A DNA stretch of 64,000 nt from Oscillospiraceae bacterium (GTDB lineage: Bacteria; Bacillota; Clostridia; Oscillospirales; Ruminococcaceae). The stretch is taken from the NCBI GenBank assembly GCA_021200775.1, contig JAJQGB010000009.1, positions 389,668-453,667 of the forward strand, read 5' to 3'. Both the position numbers and the translations under genes were made by a program. The notes under the pieces were generated by a model. That model did no database searches and was not told the DNA's origin. It saw only the letters and a program-made list of their open reading frames with translations. Positions 8,432 through 19,087 of this stretch are shown here, piece by piece (position 1 is the first letter of the stretch; each line of letters starts with the position of its first letter).

Positions 8432-10513
8432 ATGTCAGATTTAATTATAGTAGAGTCGCCATCAAAGATTCACACGGTCAAGTCGACTCTCGGCAACGGC
8501 TACGATGTAGTCGCTTGCGTCGGTCATGTAAGAGACCTCCCTAAGTCAAAGCTCGGTGTCGATATCGAGCATGGCTTCGAGCCGACCTATGTCGACATCA
8601 AGGGCAAGGAGCAGGTCATTTCCGACATCAAAAAGCGTGCCAAAAAGGCGGATCACGTCTATTTCGCAACCGACCCCGACCGTGAGGGAGAAGCAATCTC
8701 GTGGCACCTTGCCACCATTTTAGGCTTCGACCCGAACGACAAAAACAGAATCACTTTTAACGAGATAACAAAAACCGGTGTTGAGGCAGGAATCGCCGCA
8801 CCCCGGTGTATAGATATGAACACGGTAAACGCCCAGCAGGCGAGAAGAATCCTTGACCGAATCGTCGGCTACAAGCTCTCTCCCTTCCTTTGGAGAAAGG
8901 TTCGCAAGGGTCTCTCCGCCGGACGTGTCCAGTCGGTCGCAGTACGGATGATTGTAGACCGTGAAGAGGAAATCAAGGCATTCACCCCGGAGGAATACTG
9001 GACAATCGAGGCAAAGCTTCTCGGGAAGTCTTCAAGAAAGGCGTTCACAGCAAGATTAACCGCAGTCGACGGCAAGAAAGCTGAACTCAAAACCAAAGAG
9101 GAAACCGACGCAGTTCTTTCAAAAATCGACGGCGGCGATTTCGTCGTAACTGCTTTAAGAAAAGGCACACGTTCAAAAGCTCCAGCCGCACCGTTCTCTA
9201 CGGCGTCGCTCTTGCAGGACACCGCACAGCGCTACAACTTCAATTCAAGAAGAACCATGAACATTGCCCAGGAGCTCTATGAAGGCGTAGAAATCGAGGG
9301 CTTGGGTGCAGTGGGTTTGATTACCTATATGCGTACCGACTCGCTAAGAATCTCCGACGAAGCGAAAGCCTCCGCCGAGCAGTTCATAACCGACAATTTC
9401 GGCACCCAGTATCTTCCGGAAAAGCCCCGTAACTACCGTTCCAGTGGCAATAATGTCCAGGACGCCCACGAAGCAATCCGCCCCACAATGATTGAGCTCA
9501 CCCCAGAAAAGGCAAAGCCAAGCCTCACAAACGACCAATATAAGCTCTATAAGCTCATCTGGTCAAGGTTCTTAGCAAGCCAGATGGCGGACTGCATAAT
9601 GGACACCCAGAGCGTCACAGCCGAGGTAAACGGTTGCACCTTCAAGGCTTCCGGCTTCGCAGTCAAGTTCGAAGGCTTCACCGTTCTGTATGAGGAATCC
9701 AAAGACGACGACTCGGAGAAAATCCCGATTCTCGCAAAGGGCGATGTACTGAAAGTAAAATCCGTCGACGGACTACAGCACTTCACCCAGCCTCCGGCAA
9801 GATACACCGAAGCAACCCTTATCAAAGCGTTCAAGGAATACGGCATAGCCCGACCTTCAACATATGCATCCACAATCACAACGATTTTACAGCGCTCCTA
9901 TGTCGAGCGTGACGGCAAACAGCTGAAGCCGACTGCCTTGGGTGAAGTCACAACGAGTCTCATGAAGGATCACTTCGAGGACATCGTCGACGTCGATTTC
10001 ACAGCCCAGATGGAGTCAAACCTTGATGACATCGAGCTCGGCAAAGCCGATTGGCGGGAGACTCTGAAGACCTTTTACGACGGCTTCGACAAAGACCTCC
10101 AGCAGGCGGAAAAAGAACTTGACGGCAAGCGCATAAAAGTCCCCGACGAGCCTACAGATCAGATTTGCGAACTCTGCGGCAAGCCGATGGTGATAAAAAT
10201 CGGTAAATATGGCAAGTTCCTGGCGTGCTCCGGCTTCCCGGAGTGTACAAACACCAAAACTCTGACGATAGAAGCCCCCGGCAAGTGCCCGTATTGCGGA
10301 AAGAAACTCCTGCAGAAGAAGACCCAGAAGGGAAAAAAGTACTTCGGCTGTGAAGATAACCCTAAGTGCGAGTTTATGACCTGGGACACCCCGACAAACG
10401 AAGTCTGCCCGAAGTGCGGTTCAACCCTCTTCCAGAAGGGCTCGGCGAAGACGGGCAAGCTCCTATGCCATCAGAAGAATTGCGACTACGAGAAGGATTT
10501 GAGCGGTGAATAA
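8432..10513 (+). CDS. topA: DNA topoisomerase I
   Basis: This type IA topoisomerase relaxes negative supercoils. The Toprim domain begins at LIIVESPSKIHTVKSTLG and includes TDPDREGEAISWHL. The active-site tyrosine is Y299 in LITYMRTDS. The C-terminus carries three four-cysteine zinc ribbons beginning CELCGKPM, CPYCGKKL and CPKCGSTL. The length of 693 residues is normal. The stop codon overlaps the trmFO start, so the two are probably translationally coupled. Confidence 0.98.
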   Translation: MSDLIIVESPSKIHTVKSTLGNGYDVVACVGHVRDLPKSKLGVDIEHGFEPTYVDIKGKEQVISDIKKRAKKADHVYFATDPDREGEAISWHLATILGFDPNDKNRITFNEITKTGVEAGIAAPRCIDMNTVNAQQARRILDRIVGYKLSPFLWRKVRKGLSAGRVQSVAVRMIVDREEEIKAFTPEEYWTIEAKLLGKSSRKAFTARLTAVDGKKAELKTKEETDAVLSKIDGGDFVVTALRKGTRSKAPAAPFSTASLLQDTAQRYNFNSRRTMNIAQELYEGVEIEGLGAVGLITYMRTDSLRISDEAKASAEQFITDNFGTQYLPEKPRNYRSSGNNVQDAHEAIRPTMIELTPEKAKPSLTNDQYKLYKLIWSRFLASQMADCIMDTQSVTAEVNGCTFKASGFAVKFEGFTVLYEESKDDDSEKIPILAKGDVLKVKSVDGLQHFTQPPARYTEATLIKAFKEYGIARPSTYASTITTILQRSYVERDGKQLKPTALGEVTTSLMKDHFEDIVDVDFTAQMESNLDDIELGKADWRETLKTFYDGFDKDLQQAEKELDGKRIKVPDEPTDQICELCGKPMVIKIGKYGKFLACSGFPECTNTKTLTIEAPGKCPYCGKKLLQKKTQKGKKYFGCEDNPKCEFMTWDTPTNEVCPKCGSTLFQKGSAKTGKLLCHQKNCDYEKDLSGE

Positions 10514-11831
10514 GGTAACAGTAATCGGAGCCGGACTCGCCGGCTGTGAAGCGGCATGGACGCTAGCCAATATGGGAATACAGGTTCGTCTGTATGACAT
10601 GAAGCCGGAAAAATTCACTCCTGCCCACAAATATAACGGACTCTGCGAGCTTGTCTGTTCAAATTCCCTCAAAGCCGAAAGACCCGATTCAGCGGCAGGG
10701 CTTCTGAAGCTCGAAATGAGAAGACTTGGTTCAGTCACAATGCCTGTAGCGGACGAAACCCGTGTTCCGGCGGGTGGAGCCCTGGCAGTTTCAAGAAAAG
10801 ACTTTTCCGACAAAGTAACCGAGAAGATTTTAAGCCACCCGAATATAGAATTTATTTCCGAAGAGATAACCGAAATCCCTGACGGCTACGTCATAATTGC
10901 CACGGGACCGCTTACAAGCGACGCACTCTCCGAGAGCATAAAGTCCCTCATAGGTGAGGATTATCTCTACTTCCACGACGCCGCCGCCCCGATTGTGACT
11001 CGTGACAGTCTCGATATGTCAAAAGTTTTCGAGGCTTCAAGATACGACAAAGGCGAAGCTGATTATCTCAACTGCCCGATGGACAGGGAAGAGTACTTAG
11101 CTTTCTATAACGAGCTCATCAACGCTGAAACCGCACCGCTTCATGAATTTGAAAAGTCCGGTTCGGATAATTACAAAGTCTATGAAGGCTGTATGCCGAT
11201 TGAGGCACTCGCCAAGCGTGGCGAGGACACAATGCGTTTCGGACCGCTTAAACCGGTAGGTCTTATCGACCCGAATACCGGCAGAAGACCCTATGCGGTG
11301 GTTCAGCTTCGGAAAGAGAACGTCGAAGGAACGATGTTCAACCTTGTCGGCTTCCAGACTAATTTAAAATTTGGCGAGCAGAAGAGAGTTTTCTCGATGA
11401 TTCCGGGGCTTGCGGACGCAGAATTCATGCGTTACGGAGTCATGCATAGGAACACATACTTAAATTCCCCGATGCTTCTTGACAGGCATTTCTGCCTGAA
11501 AAAAGACCCACGAATCTACTTCGCCGGTCAGATGACGGGAGTCGAAGGCTACACCGAGTCTGCGGCAAGCGGAATCTATGCTGGTATGAGTCTCGGAAGA
11601 AGGCTTCTTAATCTTCCCGAGATAACTCTTCCCGTGGAGACGATGATTGGAGCACTTTCAAACTACGTCGAGACCGGTTCGCCGTCCGGCTTCCAGCCGA
11701 TGGGCGCAAATATGGGAATTCTTCCGGAGCTTCCGGAAAGGATAAAGAACAAACAATTGAAATATCAGGCACTTTCCGAGCGCGCAATGAACGCACTTGA
11801 AAAAGCACTGACTGAGACCGAGGAGGCTTAA
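10506..11831 (+). CDS. trmFO: tRNA (uracil-54-C5)-methyltransferase TrmFO (folate-dependent)
   Basis: TrmFO makes ribothymidine 54 in the tRNA T-loop using methylenetetrahydrofolate and FAD. The 441-residue sequence starts with the FAD-binding loop VIGAGLAGCEAAW. It continues with the family motif LCELVCSNSLKAE and ends with the FAD-contacting region YFAGQMTGVEGYTESAASG. The start is GTG at 10506, overlapping the topA stop by 8 bases. The topA-trmFO pair is a conserved Bacillota arrangement. Confidence 0.97.
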   Translation: MNKVTVIGAGLAGCEAAWTLANMGIQVRLYDMKPEKFTPAHKYNGLCELVCSNSLKAERPDSAAGLLKLEMRRLGSVTMPVADETRVPAGGALAVSRKDFSDKVTEKILSHPNIEFISEEITEIPDGYVIIATGPLTSDALSESIKSLIGEDYLYFHDAAAPIVTRDSLDMSKVFEASRYDKGEADYLNCPMDREEYLAFYNELINAETAPLHEFEKSGSDNYKVYEGCMPIEALAKRGEDTMRFGPLKPVGLIDPNTGRRPYAVVQLRKENVEGTMFNLVGFQTNLKFGEQKRVFSMIPGLADAEFMRYGVMHRNTYLNSPMLLDRHFCLKKDPRIYFAGQMTGVEGYTESAASGIYAGMSLGRRLLNLPEITLPVETMIGALSNYVETGSPSGFQPMGANMGILPELPERIKNKQLKYQALSERAMNALEKALTETEEA

Positions 11832-11833
11832 AA

Positions 11834-12865
11834 ATGGCTGATAAAATTCGTGTAATAGTTGACGCCTTCGGCGGGGATAACGCTCCGCTTGAAGTAATCA
11901 AGGGTGCAATCAGGACTGTAAGCGAGCTAGGCGTCGACATAACCCTTGTCGGAGACGAGGAGAAAATCCGCAAGTGCGCCGCCGATAACCAGCTGGATAT
12001 AACAAACATCGCCGTTCACCACGCCCCCAAAGTAATGGCAGTCGAAACCGAGCCGACCAAAATCCTGAAAGAGTATTCGGACAGCTCGATGGCAGTAGGA
12101 CTCAAAATGCTTCACGACGGCGAGGGCGACGCTTTCGTCTCGGGAGGTTCAACAGGAGCTCTGGCAGTCGGCGCCACCTTCATAGTCAAGCGAATGAAAG
12201 GCATCAAGCGCTGTGCCATCGGAATGGTTCTCCCGACAACAAAGGAGCCCTGCATGGTACTCGATATCGGTGCCAACTCCGAATGTCGCCCAGACATGCT
12301 CACCCAGTTCGCAGTAATGGGCTCCGCCTACATGAACAAGCTTCAGGGCGTCGAGAATCCCAGAACCGCACTCATAAACATCGGCACCGAGCCGACCAAG
12401 GGCAGAGATTTGGAAACCGAAACCTATAAACAACTCGGAAACGCTCCCATCAACTTCATCGGCAACATAGAAGCCCGTGAGATTCCATTAGGCGGAGCAG
12501 ATGTAGCCGTAACCGATGGATTCTCCGGAAACCTTGTACTTAAAACCTACGAGGGAATGGGCAAGCTCATTTCGGCATACTTAAAGGACATGTTCAGCGG
12601 AGTAACCGGCAAAATTGCGGGACTCTTCGTCCTGAAAAGAATCAATGCCATGAAAAAGAGGCTCGACTATTCAGAATACGGCGGAGCGCCGCTTCTTGGT
12701 GCCGCAAAGCCGGTAATCAAGGCTCACGGCTCATCGGATGCAAAAGCCTTCTACAACGCCATCCGTCAGGCAAAGCTTTATATTGAAAATAACGTAACCG
12801 AAGAAATCGCAACAGCTCTTGAAGAGATGAAAGCGAAAGAGACTGAGGAAACACAAAATGGATAG
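11834..12865 (+). CDS. plsX: phosphate acyltransferase PlsX
   Basis: PlsX converts acyl-ACP to acyl-phosphate, the first step of phospholipid synthesis in the PlsX/PlsY route. The 343 residues include VDAFGGDNAP, SSMAVGLKML, FVSGGSTGALAVGATF, LDIGANSECRP, NIGTEPTKG, EAREIPLGGADVAVTDGFSGN and GAPLLGAAKPVIKAHGSS, all characteristic. The gene overlaps rnc by 8 bases. In many relatives an acyl carrier protein gene lies between plsX and rnc; none is present here. Confidence 0.97.
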   Translation: MADKIRVIVDAFGGDNAPLEVIKGAIRTVSELGVDITLVGDEEKIRKCAADNQLDITNIAVHHAPKVMAVETEPTKILKEYSDSSMAVGLKMLHDGEGDAFVSGGSTGALAVGATFIVKRMKGIKRCAIGMVLPTTKEPCMVLDIGANSECRPDMLTQFAVMGSAYMNKLQGVENPRTALINIGTEPTKGRDLETETYKQLGNAPINFIGNIEAREIPLGGADVAVTDGFSGNLVLKTYEGMGKLISAYLKDMFSGVTGKIAGLFVLKRINAMKKRLDYSEYGGAPLLGAAKPVIKAHGSSDAKAFYNAIRQAKLYIENNVTEEIATALEEMKAKETEETQNG

Positions 12866-13577
12866 ATTAGAAGAATTTGAACAAAAACTTGGCTATACCT
12901 TCAAGGACAAAGACCTGCTTACTGAGGCATTGACTCACTCTTCCTATGCGAACGAGTCGGGTCGGCTTCATGCCGACTGTCATCACACAAGAAATTCAAA
13001 CGAGCGCCTCGAATTTCTCGGTGACTCCGTCCTGTCGATAGTCGTGTCAGAATATCTCTTTGAAGAGTGCCAGGACTACCCTGAGGGCGAACTGAGCAAA
13101 ACAAGAGCAACACTTGTCTGCGAGAAATCTTTAGCCAAATTCGCCAAGCAGATTGATTTGAAAGAGTATATATTCTTAGGCAAAGGTGAGCTTTTAAACG
13201 GCGGCAAAAACCGTCCTTCGATAATCTCCGACGCATTTGAAGCGGTAATCGCCGCAGTGTATCTTGACGGCGGATTTGAAGCCGCAAAGAAATATGTCCT
13301 CCGGTTCATTCCCGAAAACGTCGAGGAAGTCGCCGCAAAGGAGTACGACGACTACAAGACCGTCCTGCAGGAAATAATCCAGAAGAACCCGGAAGAATCG
13401 GTCGAGTACGAACTTGTTTCCGAGTCGGGACCGGCTCATAGAAGGACTTTTACAGTCGATGTCATGCTCAACTCAAACGTCATCGGCACCGGCACGGCAA
13501 GTTCCAAAAAACGTGCCGAACAGCTTGCGGCGAAGGAAGCCCTAAAGCTTATGGGAGCGCTTCCTGATGAGCACTGA
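12858..13577 (+). CDS. rnc: ribonuclease III
   Basis: RNase III cleaves double-stranded RNA and processes rRNA precursors. The catalytic domain carries the signature NERLEFLGDSVLS, and the second metal-binding stretch is SDAFEAVIAAVYLDGG. A C-terminal double-stranded RNA-binding domain (about 160-235) includes KKRAEQLAAKEAL. The 239-residue length is usual. The gene overlaps plsX upstream and the radical SAM gene downstream, so it is part of a tightly packed operon leading into smc. Confidence 0.97.
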   Translation: MDRLEEFEQKLGYTFKDKDLLTEALTHSSYANESGRLHADCHHTRNSNERLEFLGDSVLSIVVSEYLFEECQDYPEGELSKTRATLVCEKSLAKFAKQIDLKEYIFLGKGELLNGGKNRPSIISDAFEAVIAAVYLDGGFEAAKKYVLRFIPENVEEVAAKEYDDYKTVLQEIIQKNPEESVEYELVSESGPAHRRTFTVDVMLNSNVIGTGTASSKKRAEQLAAKEALKLMGALPDEH

Positions 13578-14568
13578 CATGTGTCAACGTAAACATGCAA
13601 ATCTGAGCATATTCGTCCCGCATGTAGGCTGTCCGCATAAGTGCTCATTCTGCAACCAGAACACCATCACCGGTCAGACCTTCATCCCACATGCTCAGGA
13701 TGTCAAAGACGTGTGCGAAAAGGCTATTTCCGACGGCGTAGATGTCACTAGCACCGAAATCGCTTTTTTTGGAGGAAGCTTCACCGCAATTCCATGTAAT
13801 TACATGGTAGAGCTTCTGGAAACGGCGAGAAGATATGTGCGTATAGGCTTCAAGGGCATCAGGGTCTCGACCCGACCGGACGCAATCAGCCACGAAATAC
13901 TCTCGACACTTTACAGACACGGTGTCACCACAATCGAGCTCGGCGCTCAGTCGATGTTCGACGATGTTCTTTCGCTCAACGAACGTGGACACACCGCCGA
14001 GGATGTTGTGAAAGCCTCAAAGCTCATCAAGCAGTACGGCTTCAATCTGGGACTACAGATGATGCTCGGCTTATATGGTTCTACACCTGAAAAAGACTAC
14101 GAAACTGCCCTAAGAATCGCCGAATTGGAGCCATCGGAGGTCCGAATCTACCCGACGGTAGTTTTGAAAGACACTAAATTAGGCGAACTCTACCTTGATG
14201 GCAAATATAAAACCTACGAATTGTCCGAAGCCGTCGAGCTTTCGGCAAAACTCCTCGATTTATTTGAGAGCCGGGGAATAACGGTAATCAAATTGGGGCT
14301 CCATTCGTCAACAGATGTCGAAGAGTCGATGCTGGGAGGAATCTACCACCCGGCGTTCCGTGAACTCTGCGAGGGCATAAGGGCAAGAAAAGCTATGGAG
14401 AAGCTTATGGGCGATGGGACATCATATACTTTCACCGTCCGCCCTGACTACTTATCAAAGGCTCTCGGTCACAAGAAAAGCAACATAGAATATTTCCACG
14501 GGAAGGGCATTGAAGTGACGATAAAGCCTGAGCCCACTCAAACCGAGAATATTCTCATTAAGGAATGA
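13567..14568 (+). CDS. Elp3-like radical SAM protein between rnc and smc
   Basis: The iron-sulfur cluster motif is CPHKCSFC near residue 21, in the form CxxxCxxC typical of radical SAM enzymes. It is followed by IAFFGGSFTAI and VSTRPDAIS, which match the Elp3/oxygen-independent coproporphyrinogen oxidase-like branch. The HAT acetyltransferase domain of true Elp3 is absent; a short C-terminal extension (about 240-333) takes its place. A protein of this type commonly lies between rnc and smc in Clostridia. Its substrate is not established to my knowledge, so only the enzyme class is claimed. Confidence 0.85.
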   Translation: MSTDMCQRKHANLSIFVPHVGCPHKCSFCNQNTITGQTFIPHAQDVKDVCEKAISDGVDVTSTEIAFFGGSFTAIPCNYMVELLETARRYVRIGFKGIRVSTRPDAISHEILSTLYRHGVTTIELGAQSMFDDVLSLNERGHTAEDVVKASKLIKQYGFNLGLQMMLGLYGSTPEKDYETALRIAELEPSEVRIYPTVVLKDTKLGELYLDGKYKTYELSEAVELSAKLLDLFESRGITVIKLGLHSSTDVEESMLGGIYHPAFRELCEGIRARKAMEKLMGDGTSYTFTVRPDYLSKALGHKKSNIEYFHGKGIEVTIKPEPTQTENILIKE

Positions 14569-14575
14569 TAAAAGC

Positions 14576-17500
14576 GTGTATTTGAAATCTATTGAGCTTC
14601 ACGGCTTCAAATCCTTTCCGGACAAGGTAAAACTCGAATTCGGAAAAGGTCTGACAGCTGTTGTAGGTCCCAACGGAAGCGGAAAAAGTAATATTGGCGA
14701 CGCAGTCAGATGGGTTTTGGGAGAGCAATCTTCCAAGACTCTTCGTGGTGGAAAAATGGAGGACGTAATTTTCGGCGGAACCGAAAAGCGCAGTCCGATG
14801 AGCTTCGCCAGTGTTACACTAAATATATCGAACGAGGACCGTACCTTAGAAATAGATTCCGATGAAGTCAGCGTAATGCGTAGGCTTTGGCGAAGCGGCG
14901 AGAGCGAGTATCTTATAAACGGCGCACAGGTCAGGCTTAAAGACGTGGTGGAGCTTTTCATGGACACAGGTCTCGGACGTGACGGCTACTCGATAATCGG
15001 GCAGGGCAAGGTCGCCGATATTGTCAGCTCCAAGTCAGGCGACCGCCGGGAGATTTTCGACGAAGCCGCCGGAATCTCGAAGTTCCGCTATAAGAAGGCA
15101 GAATCGGAGCGCAGACTTGCATCGGCAGAAGAAAATATATTGCGACTTAAAGACATATTGTCAGAACTCGAAGGCAGAGTAGAGCCGCTTAGAGTCCAAT
15201 CTGAGAAGGCGAAAAAGTATCTCAAACTCGCAGATGAAAGAAAACATCTCGAAATCTCCGTCTGGACAAACAAGCTTGAAGAGCTCCGAGCCAGCGAAAC
15301 TGAAACCGGAAATCTTCTTCTTTCGTCTCAGGGCGAATATGAGCACCTGACCAACGAAATTTCCCGTTGCGAAGCCGAAATAGAAGAGCTTGCCGCAAAG
15401 CGCAGGCAATCCGCCGCAGCGGCAGAGGAATACAGGGCAAAAATTTCAGAACTCAACTCCCGCAGTGCAGAAGCGGCATCAGACATCGCCGTCTACAAAA
15501 ACAACATCATGCACTACGAAAGCGAAATCGCTGAAGCCGAGAAAAAGCGCCAAGAGCTCCTCGACGCAGAAAAAGAGGTCGAAAAGAGCATTTCCCAGCG
15601 TTCTGCCGAATCGGAGCGAATCAAAGCTGATTTGGTTGCACTCAATGAAGAAGTTTCAGTACTGGAGCAACAGCTCACCGGCTTGAATATAGAAGAGGAC
15701 GAGCGACAAAGTGACCTGAATACTTCCCGTGAATCCCTGAACCGAGCCTATGTCGAGCGCTCAGAGCTGAAATTTGCAATCGCAAATGCCCTCCGGGACA
15801 AGAGCGACGCTGAGTCTGAAATAAAAGACGCATCGGCGCAGATTGACACTCTGAAGCTTCAGATAACCAGAACCGAAAATGACGAGCAGTCGGCTCTTGA
15901 CGGCGTTTCGGATGTACTCAAACAGATTTCCGAGCACCAGAACCGCATGACCGGCTTCAACATGCTCTACCAGAAGAAAACCGAGCAACAAAAGAAGCTT
16001 TCGGCTGAATTTAACGACGCCGAACTCAACAAGCGAGCTCTCGAATCCCGCAGGCAGATGCTGATTGATTTGGAGAACAGCATGGAAGGCTTCGCCGGAA
16101 GCGTCAAGAGCGTTGTAAAAGCCGGCAAATCAGGAAGACTTCAGGGCGTCAGAGGAACCGTGTCCCAGCTCGTCTTCGCCGACTCAAAATACAGCCTTGC
16201 AATCGAGACCGCACTCGGCGGAGCAATGCAGAATGTCGTCGTCTCTAACGAAGAGTCCGCAAAAGCCTGCATCCGCTACCTAAAGGAAACCAACGGCGGC
16301 AGAGCAACCTTCCTTCCGATAACCTCAGTCAAGGGCAACACCCTTAACGAACGAGGTCTTGACATGGAAGAGGGCTTCGTCGCAATGGCATACGAGCTAC
16401 TTGATTGCGACGAAGAGTATTCCGGCATCATAAAGTCTCTTCTCGGGAGAACCGCAGTCGCTGAGAACATCGACCTTGCGGCGAATATTGCAAAGAAACA
16501 TGGCTACAGATTTAAGATAGTTACCCTCGACGGACAGGTAATCAACTCTGGCGGCTCCTTCACCGGAGGAAGCTCCTCGAAAAACTCCGGCGTGCTTTCA
16601 AGAAAGAACGAAATCGCAAAAATTTCAACACAGCTTGACAAGCTCGAATCCGACCTGTCAAGACTTAAAGAAAGGCTTAATTCTGTCAATGCCGAAGCGG
16701 AAAAGCTAGGTTTCGACCTTGAAGGCGAACGTGACACCATCTCAACGATGGAAGCTGACAGAATCTGCTTCGAGAGCGAAGCCGAACGACTGAGACTTTC
16801 CGTGGAACAGCTGAAAGACCGTGTCTCGGATATCGAGAAATCGGTTCTCTGGAATAAGAACAAGATTGCAACCTCCGAAGAGACAAAATCTTCTTCCGAG
16901 ATAAAACTCGCCGAGCTGGAAGCCGAAATTTCCGTCATTGAAGGAAAAATCAGCGCCGCCGGTGAGGAATCCGCCGCCACGAAGAACCGCCGTGAAGAGA
17001 TTTCAAACGAGATTTCCCAAAAGCGCCTTCACTCAACCGAGCTTGCAAAGGACATCGAAGCGGCAAACCAGTTTATAGAACAGCTAAAGTCGGGCATTGA
17101 AAGCTCGAAGAACTCGGCACTTGAATATTCAGGCAGAAAAGCCGAACTGGAGCACGAGATTGCTCTCGAAAACGAAAATATTGCCGAGCGTGAACGTGAA
17201 GCCGCAGAGTCAAAGCTGACAGCCGAAAGGTACACAGAACGAATCCGCCAGGAAACCGACGGTTCACTCGAATATGAGCGTCAGGAGAATCTGGCAAGAG
17301 CCAAATCGAAAAAAACGTCATCCCTGAAAGAATCGGTAATGGGCGAAATTTCCCGGCTTTCTGAAAGGCTTGAAACCATCCGTCGGGACAGCTCGGACAT
17401 CATCGGAAGCCTTTGGGAATCCTATTCGATGACCGCCGAGGAAGCGGCATCTCAGGCTGAAAAGCTCGAAGACGTTAATGATGCAAACAAGCGCCTGACC

Positions 17501-18148
17501 GAAATCAAGAACAAAATCCGGGCTCTCGGCTCAGTCAACACCGACGCTGTCGACGAGTATAAGGAAGTCTCCGAAAGATACGAATTTCTGTCGAAACAGC
17601 TTGCTGACGTTACAAAATCGAAATCGGAGCTCGAATCCCTTATTGATGATTTGACCGTCAACATGAAGAGGATGTTCTCGGAGAGTTTCGAGAAGATTAA
17701 TGAGAACTTCAAGCTGACATTCTCAGAACTCTTCGGCGGAGGAAGAGGCGAGCTCATCCTCACCGACCCTGACAACGTCCTTGAATCCGGAATCGAAATC
17801 AATGTTGCACCTCCCGGTAAGGTAATCAAGAATCTTTCGCTTCTTTCGGGTGGCGAGCAGGCTTTCGTGGCGATAGCAATCTACTTTGCAATACTCATGC
17901 TCCGTCCGTCGCCGTTCTGTATCTTAGACGAGATTGAGGCGGCGCTCGACGACGTCAACGTAACGAAGTACGCACAGTACCTACGCCACTTCACCGACAC
18001 AACTCAGTTTATACTTATCACCCACCGTCGCGGCACGATGGAAGAAGCCGACGTCCTCTATGGCGTCACCATGCAGGAAAAGGGCGTCTCGAAGCTCTTA
18101 AAGATGGACGTTTCTGATGTAAGCTTCAGCGACGACGAGATTAATTAA
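14576..18148 (+). CDS. smc: chromosome segregation protein SMC
   Basis: This is the condensin ATPase that compacts and aligns the chromosome with ScpA and ScpB. The N-terminal head contains the Walker A sequence GPNGSGKSN (residues 33-41) and WVLGEQSSKTLRGG. Long coiled coils (about 165-500 and 680-1010) flank a hinge (about 515-670, including GVRGTVSQLV and ALGGAMQNVVV). The C-terminal head has the signature LSGGEQAFVAIAI and Walker B FCILDEIEAALDD. The 1190-residue length is full. The start is GTG at 14576, preceded by AAGGAA. It is followed by ftsY, the standard order. Confidence 0.98.
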   Translation: MYLKSIELHGFKSFPDKVKLEFGKGLTAVVGPNGSGKSNIGDAVRWVLGEQSSKTLRGGKMEDVIFGGTEKRSPMSFASVTLNISNEDRTLEIDSDEVSVMRRLWRSGESEYLINGAQVRLKDVVELFMDTGLGRDGYSIIGQGKVADIVSSKSGDRREIFDEAAGISKFRYKKAESERRLASAEENILRLKDILSELEGRVEPLRVQSEKAKKYLKLADERKHLEISVWTNKLEELRASETETGNLLLSSQGEYEHLTNEISRCEAEIEELAAKRRQSAAAAEEYRAKISELNSRSAEAASDIAVYKNNIMHYESEIAEAEKKRQELLDAEKEVEKSISQRSAESERIKADLVALNEEVSVLEQQLTGLNIEEDERQSDLNTSRESLNRAYVERSELKFAIANALRDKSDAESEIKDASAQIDTLKLQITRTENDEQSALDGVSDVLKQISEHQNRMTGFNMLYQKKTEQQKKLSAEFNDAELNKRALESRRQMLIDLENSMEGFAGSVKSVVKAGKSGRLQGVRGTVSQLVFADSKYSLAIETALGGAMQNVVVSNEESAKACIRYLKETNGGRATFLPITSVKGNTLNERGLDMEEGFVAMAYELLDCDEEYSGIIKSLLGRTAVAENIDLAANIAKKHGYRFKIVTLDGQVINSGGSFTGGSSSKNSGVLSRKNEIAKISTQLDKLESDLSRLKERLNSVNAEAEKLGFDLEGERDTISTMEADRICFESEAERLRLSVEQLKDRVSDIEKSVLWNKNKIATSEETKSSSEIKLAELEAEISVIEGKISAAGEESAATKNRREEISNEISQKRLHSTELAKDIEAANQFIEQLKSGIESSKNSALEYSGRKAELEHEIALENENIAEREREAAESKLTAERYTERIRQETDGSLEYERQENLARAKSKKTSSLKESVMGEISRLSERLETIRRDSSDIIGSLWESYSMTAEEAASQAEKLEDVNDANKRLTEIKNKIRALGSVNTDAVDEYKEVSERYEFLSKQLADVTKSKSELESLIDDLTVNMKRMFSESFEKINENFKLTFSELFGGGRGELILTDPDNVLESGIEINVAPPGKVIKNLSLLSGGEQAFVAIAIYFAILMLRPSPFCILDEIEAALDDVNVTKYAQYLRHFTDTTQFILITHRRGTMEEADVLYGVTMQEKGVSKLLKMDVSDVSFSDDEIN

Positions 18149-18169
18149 TATAAAACAAAGGAGAAAACT

Positions 18170-19087
18170 ATGGGCTTTTTTGACAAGCTGAAAGCAGGTC
18201 TTTCAAAAACCAAATCCGGACTGATGAGCGGAATCAACAGGCTGTTTTCGGGAGGAAATCTTGACGACGACTTCTATGACGAACTCGAAGAGCTTTTAAT
18301 CCTGTCCGACTTGGGCGGCAAGACCTCCGAAGAAATCGTTGAATCCCTCAAAGACAGGGTGAAAGAGAATAAAATCAAAGACCCGGGCGAGGCACGCCAG
18401 GCTTTGAAGGACATCATCGCCGAAATGCTCGGCGAGGATGTGCCACTTGACCTTTCCACCAAGCCGTCGGTAATCCTTGTAATCGGAGTGAACGGCGCCG
18501 GAAAGACAACCACCATCGGCAAGCTCTCATATCAGCTGAAGAACGAAGGCAAGAAGGTTCTCGTTGCGGCGGCAGATACGTTCAGAGCTGCGGCAGTCGA
18601 CCAGCTACAGGTCTGGTGCGACCGTGCAGGAGTAGACATCATCAAGCACGCCGAGGGTAGCGACCCTGCGGCAGTAGTCTTCGACGCAATGGACGCCGCC
18701 AAAGCCCGTAACGTCGACGTTGTAATAGTTGATACAGCCGGGCGTCTTCAGACCAAGAAAAACCTGATGGCGGAGCTCTCAAAGATTTCGAGAATCGTTC
18801 ATACCAAAGCCGAAGACTGTGCACTCGAAGTGCTTATAGCTCTTGACGCCACAACCGGTCAGAACGCCGTAAATCAGGCTCGTGAATTCAACGAAGCCGC
18901 CGATATAACCGGAATAATCTTAACAAAGCTCGACAGCACCGCCAAGGGCGGAATCGTCATCCCGATAGTAAACGAGCTCAAAGTTCCCGTAAAGATAGTA
19001 ACCGTCGGCGAGAAGATAGACGACATCCAGCCTTTTGTCGCCAAGGACTTTGTCGATGCACTCTTTGACGAGGGAGGAGAAGAGTAA
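18170..19087 (+). CDS. ftsY: signal recognition particle receptor FtsY
   Basis: FtsY is the membrane-associated GTPase that docks the SRP-ribosome complex at the translocon. The NG domain is complete: [14 protein letters not shown] (P-loop), [37 protein letters not shown] and [11 protein letters not shown]. It lacks a long acidic N-terminal extension, as is usual in Bacillota (305 residues). AAAGGAGAA precedes the ATG. The last codon overlaps the start of the next gene by one base. Confidence 0.98.
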   Translation: MGFFDKLKAGLSKTKSGLMSGINRLFSGGNLDDDFYDELEELLILSDLGGKTSEEIVESLKDRVKENKIKDPGEARQALKDIIAEMLGEDVPLDLSTKPSVILVIGVNGAGKTTTIGKLSYQLKNEGKKVLVAAADTFRAAAVDQLQVWCDRAGVDIIKHAEGSDPAAVVFDAMDAAKARNVDVVIVDTAGRLQTKKNLMAELSKISRIVHTKAEDCALEVLIALDATTGQNAVNQAREFNEAADITGIILTKLDSTAKGGIVIPIVNELKVPVKIVTVGEKIDDIQPFVAKDFVDALFDEGGEE